Source: Apodemus sylvaticus (Eukaryota; Chordata; Mammalia; Rodentia; Muridae). From it: DNA of 64,000 nt. Numbering within the stretch: the first letter of the stretch is position 1; each line of letters opens with the position of its first letter. The stretch lies in assembly GCF_947179515.1 (NCBI RefSeq), contig NC_067473.1, positions 86,690,350-86,754,349 on the forward strand. Direction: 5' to 3'. Under the pieces are notes generated by a model. That model had not been told where the DNA came from and did no database searches. It was given only the letters and a program-made list of their open reading frames with translations. Shown here piece after piece: positions 44,201 through 52,702 of the stretch. Both the position numbers and the translations under genes were made by a program.

Positions 44201-45814
44201 GTTTCCCGACACGGGTCTACCTTGGAAGTTATTTTTTGACTTGTCTCTCTTAACCCATTGATTTCCTTTTCTACACTTATGGCACGTTCCTGGTGGACCA
44301 CCTGATTGCCCGTTTATACTGGGCTTATTATCAGGACAATCACTTTTAAAATGACCCAGACTACCACATTTAAAACATCTCCTATTTCCTCGTCTTTGTG
44401 ACAGAATCCCTTGAATAGTTGTTCCCTGCAGCGCTGCAGCTATAGCTAAACCCTGATTATAGGACGGACCGATCTCAGAACAAAGGCGAATGTAACCGGC
44501 TAGGTCTGTCTTTCCTCTCTGGGGTCTAATGGCCTCTCGGCAGGCCGCATTAGCATTCTCATAGGCTAGTTGCGTAACCAGCGGATTCTCTGCCTGAGAG
44601 TTTCCAAAAATTCTATTAGCCGTTTTCAGCAATCTGTCTACGAAATCCTGAAAGAGTTCGTCGGGAGCCTGTTTCACAGCTGTTAGATTTCCACTAATAT
44701 CTCCCTTAGCTGGTAACAGAGTCCAAGCACGGCGGGCGGCCACCGCAATCTGCGCATACACTGCGATGGGAAACCCAATCTGGTTATTATTTCCTTCAAA
44801 TAGGCCTTCCCCCAACAACATCTCCGCATTCCATTCTGGATGGCCTGCTTGAGTGTTAGTGGCGGCGGTTCTTTTGCAAGCCTCACGCCATTCAGAACTC
44901 CAGAGCAAGAAATCTCCCCCCGACAACGTAGCTTTACACAGCGTTTTCCAATCCTGTGGAGTTAGATTCGACTCAATCACAGTATCCAACAACGCCTGTG
45001 TAAAGGGAGCTGTTGGGCCGTACTGGGCTACGGCTAGCTTTAACTCTTTTATCACCTTAAATTCCAAGGTCTGATATTGTCTGACCACATTGTCCTGGTC
45101 TTCTATCTCAAGGACTGGAAAAGCTAAGATTTCTGACGTATCCTGCCCCTCTCCGCGGGCCTGGTTTATAACTCTTTCTAATGGCGACTGGCGGGTCTCC
45201 GAGTTATTGTTCTCTCTAGTATTAGAGACCCTTTTTAGCTCCTGTAACTCATTAGTCAATTTCTGCAATTTAATTTCAAACTCTAACTTTTGTAATTGCA
45301 TATCCTTCTGGATTTCGGCCTCTGCCATCAAGGTCACAGGCAGCGCGGATGGCGCTACAGGGGGCCAAGTTTCTCCATGAACTTCAATTGCTCCTTTCTC
45401 GGGATGAGCTATTTTTTTCCTAACCACAGACTCATCAGAACTGTCTCTTTGTTTACGAGACTCAGGTTGTGGAGAATTTTCTATAACAGGGATCCTCTCC
45501 ACATGGCCTTTTACTTGAAAATCCTCACTTTCATGAATAACACCTAATTCTTCCAAACTCCCTTCATCTATGATGTCCTTAATCAGAGTCCAAAGGCAGA
45601 GGGTGATATTGTCTGCCTTGGCTGCCTTTAGCGAATTACCAATTCTCAGCCAAGTTCTCTCATTTAACGTTCGTTTTTCTCGGAACCAAGGACAACAGGA
45701 ATATATCTGGTCCAAGAAATCTTCTAATCTTTCCTCTTCAAACCCAATCCCTTTTGCCTGAAGCAACTCTTGAATGTTGCGTGCGCAGATCTCGCGCGAA
45801 CTTTCCTGTCCCAT
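44051..45814 (-). CDS. gag: ERVK Gag polyprotein, intact
   Basis: 587 codons, ATG at 45814 in good context (AAAATGG). Gag builds the particle. The N-terminus MGQESS is suited to N-myristoylation and membrane targeting of matrix. A Lys/Gln/Glu-rich segment around residues 165-205 could form a coiled coil. The capsid is recognisable by the major homology region QAPDELFQDFVDRLLKTANR (about residues 376-395). Nucleocapsid has one complete CCHC knuckle, CFKCGSLGHFKSDC (residues 480-493). A second one starting CHKCRKGNQW (from residue 511) lacks the His and last Cys. The C-terminus overlaps pro, reached by a -1 frameshift at 44201-44207. No internal stop. Confidence 0.93.
   Translation of the reverse strand: MGQESSREICARNIQELLQAKGIGFEEERLEDFLDQIYSCCPWFREKRTLNERTWLRIGNSLKAAKADNITLCLWTLIKDIIDEGSLEELGVIHESEDFQVKGHVERIPVIENSPQPESRKQRDSSDESVVRKKIAHPEKGAIEVHGETWPPVAPSALPVTLMAEAEIQKDMQLQKLEFEIKLQKLTNELQELKRVSNTRENNNSETRQSPLERVINQARGEGQDTSEILAFPVLEIEDQDNVVRQYQTLEFKVIKELKLAVAQYGPTAPFTQALLDTVIESNLTPQDWKTLCKATLSGGDFLLWSSEWREACKRTAATNTQAGHPEWNAEMLLGEGLFEGNNNQIGFPIAVYAQIAVAARRAWTLLPAKGDISGNLTAVKQAPDELFQDFVDRLLKTANRIFGNSQAENPLVTQLAYENANAACREAIRPQRGKTDLAGYIRLCSEIGPSYNQGLAIAAALQGTTIQGILSQRRGNRRCFKCGSLGHFKSDCPDNKPSINGQSGGPPGTCHKCRKGNQWVKRDKSKNNFQGRPVSGNGGRGQPQAPMHQTVCGAQLLPSQGNPSLTSPELHQEVQGWTSVASAMPY
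44201..44207 (-). promoter_or_regulatory. gag-pro -1 frameshift site GGGAAAC
   Basis: In the gag frame the minus strand reads TCG GGA AAC, so the heptamer G GGA AAC has the X XXY YYZ form. The same heptamer is used at gag-pro by some betaretroviruses. Directly downstream a G-rich run and GGGGCCAGCCCCAGGCCCC can fold into a stem or pseudoknot. The -1 frame after it is open through dUTPase and protease. Confidence 0.85.
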
Positions 45815-46032
45815 TTTTTCCTATCCTTTTAACCCAAGCAACTCCTGTGTCGGATGCACACAGTATGCTTGAAAAACTGTATCTCTTCCTTGCACTCACA
45901 ACAATAGACACGAATTCACTAGCGCTAGTTTTGACTTCTATGTTGCTTACCGTGCAGATACCATTAATTTTCACCTTTTTCTGCGAAGCTTCGCTGGATA
46001 GGGCCACCTCAGGAATTCTCTCGTGCCAGGTC
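45815..46032 (-). other. ERVK leader with possible splice donor
   Basis: 218 bases between PBS and gag. The minus strand contains CACGGTAAGC near 45950, which fits a 5' splice donor. The frame open across this leader into gag starts with GTG, not ATG, so I do not call it a gene. The packaging signal would lie here. Confidence 0.5.
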
Positions 46033-46050
46033 TCCCACGTTCAGGCGCCA
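46033..46050 (-). promoter_or_regulatory. Primer binding site, tRNA-Lys-like
   Basis: Three bases after the 5' LTR the minus strand reads TGGCGCCTGAACGTGGGA. The TGGCGCC start fits the 3' end of a tRNA-Lys, as in class II (K) elements. It is not a perfect match to the PBS forms I know, so the tRNA isoacceptor is uncertain. Confidence 0.75.
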
Positions 46051-46053
46051 GTA

Positions 46054-46436
46054 TGTAGCCGCCAGCGGCTACATGTGAACCAGGTTACCTGTTGAGAGAA
46101 TCTTGGGGTACAGGGACACAGACAAGGGATTTGAGTCAAGCCTAGGATTCTGGTCAAGACTGCTTTTAATAAATTGAAGACAGGTTTTATAGACATTTGG
46201 GGGATCGGCCAACCCCCCAGAAGTCGGTAGCTTCAAAGGCGGTGCTGTGAATCTTCTGGCTCCAAGTCTCAGCGGGTCGTCTGCCTGCTGCCTGGGAGCT
46301 CAGGTGAACGCCGGCCTGGGGGCGGTGTCGATAGCCGAGGTGTGGAGCCCCTTTGTTTGCAGAACAAAGGCCGGAGGTAGCCATCGGAAGAGTTGGGTGC
46401 CCGCTAGCCAACTAGTTGCAGGGGGGGAAGGGTACA
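46054..46436 (-). mobile_element. ERVK 5' LTR
   Basis: 383 bp with TGTACCC...GGCTACA termini on the minus strand. TCTATAAAA (antisense of 46185-46193) is the TATA box, and ATTAAA (antisense of 46165-46170) is a probable polyadenylation signal, so U3 is roughly 46194-46436. The U5 end is a perfect palindrome (46054-46073). Confidence 0.93.
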
Positions 46437-46786
46437 TTCCACTGCTGGTGGGTTTGCAAGCAGCTAAAACAACTCTTGAAATCAGTTTGTCAGTACATCA
46501 TCAGAAAATTGGACATAGTATTACCAGAGGACCCAGCTATACCACTCTTGGGCATATACCCAGAAGACTCTCCAACATCTAATAAGGATATATGCTCAAC
46601 TATGTTCATAGCAGCCTTATTTATAATAGCCAGAAGCAGGAAAGAACTCAAATGTCCATCAACAGAGGAATGGATACAGAAAATGTGGTATACATTTGCA
46701 CAATGGAATATTACTCATCTATTAAAAACAATGAATTCATGAAATCCTTAGGCAAATGGATGGAACTTGAAACTATCATCCTGAGT

Positions 46787-47204
46787 TATATCCACTTCCA
46801 GCTTTTGAGGAGGGTTTTTGAACCTCCCTGGTAGTTACTATTTCGCAGCCCTTGAAGTTCCTGACCCTTTGTTCTCTATAGAATACAGCTTCCTGTTTAT
46901 CACCATGGCTAGCCAGCACCTGGACCTAGCCTGGGGTAGAGCACTGAAGTCCTCTGATCTGCCAGACCTACAGTTTCCTGAATCAAGCAGGCCTTCCACT
47001 GAGCAATGTGGAATGGTGGAGCCAACACATGCTGAGCCAGTCTCAAGAAAATCACTCCATAGCCCATATATTGTCAAACCGCCATATAAATTTTACATCT
47101 CGAACAGCAACTGTTGTCTTGATGTCATTTCTTTCTCACCGCCTCACATCTATCCCCAGCTTCTCTTCCAGGGACTGAGTTTGCTGTAGCTGCCGGCAGC
47201 AGCA
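46787..47204 (+). mobile_element. Solo-LTR-like insertion, 418 bp, 6-bp TSD, family unknown
   Basis: It interrupts L1-E and is flanked by CTGAGT (46781-46786 and 47205-47210). Removing it restores L1 text (ATCCTGAGTGAGGTAACC). The end CTGCCGGCAGCAGCA has a terminal CA, but the start reads TATATCC rather than TG. CATATAAATTTT at about 47083 is TATA-like. The size, TSD and contents suggest a class II solo LTR. The 123-codon ORF inside (46818-47189) shows no domain. Confidence 0.7.
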
Positions 47205-47985
47205 CTGAGTGAGGTAACCCAATCACAAAAGAACACACATGACATGCACTCACTGATAAGTGGATATTGGCCTAGAAGCTCAGAATATCTAATACACAAT
47301 TCACAGATCAAAGAAGCTCAGGAAGAAGGAAGACAGAAGTATGGATTCTTTGGTCCTTTGTAGAAATGGGAACAAAATACCCATGGGAGGAGGTACAGAG
47401 ACAAAGTGTAAAGCAGAGACTGAAGGAAAGATCATCCAGAGACTGCCCCACTTGGGGATCCATCCCATATACAGCCACCAAACCCAGATATTATTGTAGA
47501 TGCCATCAAGTTCTTGCTGACAGGAGCCTGATATAGCTGTCTCCTGAAAGGCTTTGCCAATACCTGACAAATACTGAGGTAGATGCTCTCAGCCAACCAT
47601 TGGATTGAGCACAAGATCCCCAATGGAGGAGATAGAGAAAGGATGGAAGGAGCTGAAGGAGCTTGCAGCCCCATAGGAGGAATAACAATATGAACCAACT
47701 AGTGCCCCCAGAGCTCTCAGGGACTAAACCACCAACCAAAAAGTACACATGGCTCCACCTGCATATGTAGTAGAGGATGGCTTTGTTGAACATCAAAGGG
47801 AGGAAATGCTCTTGGTCCTGAGAAGGCTCAATGCCCCAATATATGGGGATGCCAGTATAGGGAAGCTGGAGTAGGTGGATTGGTGAGCAGGGGAAGGGAA
47901 GATGGGATATATGGGGTTTTCAGAGGGGAAACCAGGAGAGAGAATTACATTTGAAATGTAAATAAAGAAAATATCAATAAAAACA

Positions 47986-48639
47986 TATGCTTGGTTAAAG
48001 CAAATACCATGGATTATTATAGTAATTTATTAAAACTGAATGGAAGAGAGCAGTCGGGTGACCTTCAGACCTTCACTCTCCAAATCCTATGGAGGAGACC
48101 TTCTCTCCTCCATATCTGATCCCATAAAACATTCTGAGCTCTGTAGCAGACCATCTCCTTTCTGTCTCCATCAAATCGCCTCCCACTCATTTCTGTCTTC
48201 ATCTTCCAAAGGCCACACAGATCTCCTACTAATTTCTCACAACACTACTTCTTTGTCTCATTCACCTATTTCTGCATGTATTTGCTGGTAACCTGCTGGA
48301 CAAGCAAACTAGGGCAGTACGTGGGCCAGGGGAACATATAGACAATCTTCAGATCCTTATTCTCTCTCTCTTCTCCTCCAAAGTCAATACCCCAGTCATA
48401 TTCCAGATCTGGAGCTGACAACTTGTGAGCTTCCCTTCCTCTCTGCCCCTAGTCCCAGAGAACTAAGCAGAATCTAGTAGTACAACCTGATTTTTTTTCT
48501 CCTGTAGACCCCATCTGCACTCTTCTCCAATCTCTAGCTCATCCCCATTGTTAAATGCCAGCACCCAATATCTAGAAATTGATTCTCCTGGAACTCTCAG
48601 TGGCCACATCTAGCAGAATCTCAGAAGCATTTCATTATT
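47986..48639. other. No recognised feature
   Basis: Pyrimidine-rich stretches (CTCTCTCC, CTTCTCCTCC) but no gene or element that I can support. Confidence 0.4.
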
Positions 48640-48772
48640 CCTCTTTTCTTTCTTTCTTTGTTTGTTTGTTTGTTTCTTTCTTTCTTTCTTTCTTCTGTTC
48701 TTTTTTCTTTCTTCTGTTCTCTTTCTTTCTTTTCTTTCTTTTTTCCTTCCTTCTTTCTTTCTTTTGTCCTTT
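48640..48772 (+). repeat. (TTTC)n-rich microsatellite
   Basis: Interrupted TTTC, TTTG and TTCC units. It is the antisense of an expanded A-rich tail belonging to the L1 that follows. Confidence 0.93.
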
Positions 48773-49555
48773 TTAAATTTTTATTAATTTAATTTGCATC
48801 CTGCTTACCTCCCCCCTCTTTCAGGTCACTCCTTCCCACAATTCTTCCCATTATCCCTCCTTCCCCTTCTCCTCCAAAAAGGTGGATCCACCCCCAGCTT
48901 TTCCCCTACTCTGGCACATCACGTCTCATAGGGATAGGCACATCCTCTTCCACTGAGGCCAGACAAGGCTGTGCAGCTAGAAGAACATGATCCACATACA
49001 GGCAACAGCTTTTGGGACATTCCACCACTCTAGTTGTTCAGAACCAACATGAAAAGAAAGCTACCCATCTGCTGCATGTATGTGTATATAGGAATGGGTT
49101 GCTAGGTCCAACCTATGTATGCTCTTTGGTTGGTGGTTCAGTCTCTGAGAGTTCCAAGGTCCATGTTAGTTGACTCTGTTCATTTTCCTATGGAGTTTCT
49201 ATCTTCTTTGTGGCCTGAAGTCCTTCCCTAACTGTTCCACAGGAGACTGCAAGCTCCATTCACTGTTTGGCTGTGGGTCTCTGTATTCATCTTAGTCAGC
49301 TTGCTTCTCAGATGACAGCCATGCTAGAATCCTATCTGCAAGCATAAGAGAATATCATTAATAGTGTTACGGATGATGTTTGCCCAGTGGTCTCAATTTG
49401 GGGCAGTTATTATTTCGTCGTTCCCTCAGGCCCTGCTCTATCCCTTCTCCCTACATTTCTTTTACACACAGTTAATTTGGGGTCAAAGTTTTATGGGTGG
49501 GTTGCTGTTCCTATCACTAAACTGGTATTCCTGCCTAGCTAAAGGAAGTAGCCTC
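48773..49555 (-). mobile_element. Old L1 3' UTR (Lx-like), minus strand
   Basis: Antisense L1 3' UTR text: ATTTAATTTGCATCCTGCTTACCTCCCCC, GTCTCATAGGGATAGGCACATCC, GGTTGGTGGTTCAGTCTCTGAGAG, and GGTATTCCTGCCTAGCTA at the end. No coding content. Confidence 0.75.
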
Positions 49556-49789
49556 TTCAGGCAAAGGACTTTGTCAATAGAACAAATTGGCAATCTACAA
49601 ATTGTGAAAAGATCTTCACTAAATCAATACCTGACAGAGTGCTAATCTCAAAAATTTATAAAGAACTCAAGAGGTTTTACACTAAGAACCCAGATGAGCC
49701 AAATTAAAAATGGGGTACAGAGCTAAACAGATTTCTCCACAGAGGAATCTCAAATGGGCAAGAAGCACTTAAAGAAATGTTCAAAGCCT

Positions 49790-50416
49790 CCATATCAGCT
49801 AGAGTATGCAGGCTGCTTGGTCATCCAGTGTTTGCGAGATTTTGGGGGTCCAGTTTAATTGAGACTGCTGGTACTCCAACAGAACTGCCCCTCTCCTCAG
49901 CCTCTTCCTGCCTTCTTCAATTCAAGAACAGTGGTCAGACACTTCTGTCCACTTGTTGGGCACAAACATCTGCATCTGACACTTTTTGCTGCCTAACGCG
50001 TCTTCTGAAGTGCAGCCATGCTAGGTCCTTTCTTGTGAGCACTCCATAGCCTCCATGCTAGTTTCAGGCCTTGGGACCTTCCCTTGAGCTGGATTCCACT
50101 TTGGCCTGCAACTGGACCTTCTTTTCCTCAGACTTCTCTCCATTTCCTTCCCTGTAATTCTTTCAGACAGGAACAATTATGGGTCAGATACATGACTGTG
50201 GAAGAGCACTGCTGGGTCTGTGTTCATTCAGAGATGATGCACCTAACCATCAAAAGACTGGAGGCCTCAGGAAGTTTAGAGTTCAGGTGGAGTGGGTAGG
50301 AGGGGAACATCCACATGAAGACTGTGAAATGTGAAACAGTTGGAGTGTGGACAGGCGTAGGGAGGATAAAATATGGAGTGTAAAAGTAAATTAATTAATT
50401 TAAAAAAGATAAAGAT
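49790..50416 (+). mobile_element. L1 3' UTR insertion with inversion and 19-bp TSD
   Basis: Flanked by AAAGAAATGTTCAAAGCCT (49771-49789) and AAAGAAATATTCAAAGCCT (50417-50435), one mismatch. 49790-50168 is L1 3' UTR in antisense; 50169-50416 is the next part in sense, ending with an A-rich tail (AATTAATTTAAAAAAGATAAAG). The two halves are contiguous in L1 order, as in twin priming. Confidence 0.88.
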
Positions 50417-50600
50417 AAAGAAATATTCAAAGCCTATAGGCATTAGGAAAATGTCAATCAAAACAACTCTGAGATTCCATCTTGCATTGGTCATGTGGCT
50501 AAGATAAAAAATTCAAGTGATAGCACATGCTGGAGTGGATTAGGAAGAAGAGAAACACACTTCCATTTCTTGTGTGAGTAAAATCATATACAACCCCTTT

Positions 50601-50651
50601 GGAAATCGATTTGAATTTTTTTAAAAAAAAAAAAAAAAAGGAAATCAATTT
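50601..50651 (+). repeat. Short A-run flanked by near-identical 12-mers
   Basis: GGAAATCGATTT (50601-50612) and GGAAATCAATTT (50640-50651) flank GAATTTTTTT plus A17. This looks like a tiny tail-only insertion into L1-F. The A-run is where L1-G later inserted. Confidence 0.6.
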
Positions 50652-50839
50652 GGTGGTTTCTCAGAAACCTGAGACTAGTTATATGTCAAGACCCATCTAT
50701 ACCACTCCTGGGCATATACACAAAAGATTCTCCAACATCCCACAAAGACACTTGTTAAACTATGTTCATAGCAGCTTAATTCATGACTTAATTCTCAGTC
50801 AGAAACTGGGAACAACCTAGATGTACCTCAACTGACAAA

Positions 50840-52702
50840 GAAATTAGGGAAATGACCCCCTTCACAATAGCCACAAACAGTATAAAGTATCTTGGGGTGA
50901 CTCTTACCAAACATGCGAAAGATCTGTATGGCAAGAACTTCAAGACTCTGAAGAAGGAAATGGAAGAAGACCTCAAAAAATGGGAAAACCTCCCATGCTC
51001 ATGGATCGGTAGAATCAATATAGTTAAAATGGCCATTTTGCCTAAAGCACTATACAGATTCAATGCAATACCCATCAAAATCCCAACTCAATTCTTCACA
51101 GAGTTAGAAAGAGCAATTATCAAATTCATCTGGAACAACAAAAAACCCAGGATAGCTAAAACTATTCTCAGCAACAAAAGAAAATCTGGGGGAATCAGTA
51201 TCCCTGACCTCAAGCAATACTACAGAGCAATAGTGTTAAAAACTGCATGGTATTGGTACAGTGACAGGCAGGAGGATCAATGGAACAGGATTGAAGATCC
51301 AGAAATGAACCCACACACCTATGGCCACTTGATCCTCGACAAAGAGGCTGAAAACATCCAATGGAAAAAAGATAGCCTTTTCAACAAATGGTGCTGGTTC
51401 AACTGGAGGTCAGCATGCAGAAGAATGCGAATTGATCCATCCTTGTCTCCTTGTACTAAGCTCAAATCCAAATGGATCAAGGACCTCCACATAAAGCCAG
51501 ACACTCTGAAGCTAATAGAAAAGAAACTGGGGAAGACCCTTGAGGACATCGGTACAGGGAGAAAGTTTCTGAACAGAACACCAATAGCGTATGCTCTAAG
51601 AGCAAGAATTGACAAATGGGACCTCATAAGGTTACAGAGTTTCTGTAAGGCAAAGGACACCATCAAGAGGACAGATCGGCAACCAACAAATTGGGAAAAG
51701 ATCTTCACCAATCCTACATCAGATAGAGGGCTAATATCCAATATATATAAAGAACTCAAGAAGTTAGACTCCAGAAAACCGAACAACCCTATTAAAAAAT
51801 GGGGTACAGAGTTAAACAAAGAATTCTCACCTGAAGAACTTCGGATGGCGGAGAAGCATCTTAAAAAATGCTCCACTTCATTAGTCATTAGGGAAATGCA
51901 AATCAAAACAACCCTAAGATTTCATCTTACACCAGTCAGAATGGCTAAGATTAAAAATTCAGGAGACAGCAGGTGTTGGAGAGGGTGCGGAGAAAGAGGA
52001 ACACTCCTCCACTGCTGGTGGGGTTGCAAATTGGTACAACCACTCTGGAAAGCAGTCTGGCGGTTCCTCCGAAAACTGGGCACCTCACTTCCAGAAGATC
52101 CTGCTATACCACTCCTGGGCATATACCCAGAGGATTCCCCACCATGTAATAAGGATACATGCTCTACTATGTTCATAGCAGCCCTATTTATAATTGCCAG
52201 ATGCTGGAAAGAACCCAGGTATCCCTCAACAGAAGAGTGGATACAAAAAATGTGGTATATCTACACAATGGAGTACTATTCAGCCATTAGAAACAATGAA
52301 TTCATGAAATTCTTAGGCAAATGGATGGAGCTAGAGAACATCATACTAAGTGAGGTAACCCAGACTCAAAAGGTGAATCATGGTATGCACTCACTAATAA
52401 GTGGTTATTAACCTAGAAAACTGGAATACCCAAAACATAATCCACACATCAAATGAGATACAAGAAGAAAGCAGGAGTGGTCCCTGGTTCTGGAAAGACT
52501 CAGTGAAACAGTATTTGGCAAAACCAGAACGGGGAACTGGGAAGGGGTGGGAGGGAGGACAGGGGAAGAGAAGGGGGCTTACGGGACTTTCGGGGAGTGG
52601 GGGGGGCTAGAAAAGGGGAAATCATTTGAAATGTAAATAAATTATATCAAATAAAAAAAAAAAGACAAAAAAAAAAACAAAAAAAAAAACAAAAAAAAAA
52701 AC
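50840..52702 (+). mobile_element. L1-G, very young 5'-truncated L1
   Basis: Starts inside ORF2 (GAAATTAGGGAAATGACC), contains the open ORF2 C-terminal part, the G-rich rat-type 3' UTR (52412-about 52645) and a patterned A-tail (A-runs separated by single G or C). The flanking duplications are identical and the ORF is intact, so the insertion is recent and may be polymorphic among animals. Confidence 0.95.
50852..52411 (+). CDS. L1-G ORF2 C-terminal portion, open, 5'-truncated
   Basis: 519 codons from an internal Met; the frame is already open at 50840. It covers the region after the RT catalytic core (SIKYLGVTLTKHAKDLYGKN) through the thumb and C-terminal domain to HGMHSLISGY and TAA. Near residues 384-405 is a Cys-rich segment (SRCWRGCGERGTLLHCWWGC) that corresponds to the conserved C-terminal Cys motif of ORF2. 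Endonuclease and RT active sites are missing because of truncation, so it has no retrotransposition activity of its own. There is no promoter of its own. The intact frame reflects youth rather than selection. Confidence 0.9.
   Translation: MTPFTIATNSIKYLGVTLTKHAKDLYGKNFKTLKKEMEEDLKKWENLPCSWIGRINIVKMAILPKALYRFNAIPIKIPTQFFTELERAIIKFIWNNKKPRIAKTILSNKRKSGGISIPDLKQYYRAIVLKTAWYWYSDRQEDQWNRIEDPEMNPHTYGHLILDKEAENIQWKKDSLFNKWCWFNWRSACRRMRIDPSLSPCTKLKSKWIKDLHIKPDTLKLIEKKLGKTLEDIGTGRKFLNRTPIAYALRARIDKWDLIRLQSFCKAKDTIKRTDRQPTNWEKIFTNPTSDRGLISNIYKELKKLDSRKPNNPIKKWGTELNKEFSPEELRMAEKHLKKCSTSLVIREMQIKTTLRFHLTPVRMAKIKNSGDSRCWRGCGERGTLLHCWWGCKLVQPLWKAVWRFLRKLGTSLPEDPAIPLLGIYPEDSPPCNKDTCSTMFIAALFIIARCWKEPRYPSTEEWIQKMWYIYTMEYYSAIRNNEFMKFLGKWMELENIILSEVTQTQKVNHGMHSLISGY

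Larger units (their letters stand above)
39550..46436 (-). mobile_element. ERVK (class II, betaretrovirus-like) provirus, env-less, apparently intact gag-pro-pol
   Basis: A 6887-bp provirus on the minus strand. Both ends show the 6-bp target duplication TTCCAC (39544-39549, 46437-46442). The two LTRs are 383 bp each and differ at two positions. From the 5' LTR: primer binding site, leader, gag, pro (dUTPase and protease), pol (RT, RNase H, integrase), a 0.77-kb non-coding stretch, polypurine tract, 3' LTR. There is no env. Gag starts MGQ, so it may be myristoylated, which argues against IAP and fits a MusD-like or other betaretroviral group. The exact family is not determined. This is the youngest provirus in the window. 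Confidence 0.93.
37430..47985 (+). mobile_element. L1-E, plus-strand L1 split by two LTR insertions
   Basis: L1 text is continuous if three segments are joined: 37430-39549 (ORF2 RT to C-terminal part), 46443-46786 (ORF2 C-terminus) and 47211-47985 (ORF2 end, 3' UTR and AATAAAAACA tail). The breaks hold the ERVK provirus and an LTR-like insert. ORF2 frames are broken throughout; the longest relic is about 108 codons. The 5' part is missing. Confidence 0.88.

Noticed and set aside
44231..44242. A AAA AAT heptamer in gag as a frameshift site
   Set aside because: After slipping, the next codon in the -1 frame is TAA, so it cannot feed pro.
45738..46007. 89-codon ORF upstream of and overlapping ERVK gag
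   Set aside because: It starts with GTG, has no ATG near the beginning and no recognisable domain.
46818..47189. 123-codon ORF with an upstream TATA-like motif
   Set aside because: It lies wholly inside the LTR-like insertion and has no domain or codon-level support.
51319..51906. 195-codon minus-strand ORF opposite L1-G ORF2
   Set aside because: It is the antisense shadow of the ORF2 C-terminal part. The sense frame is the known one.
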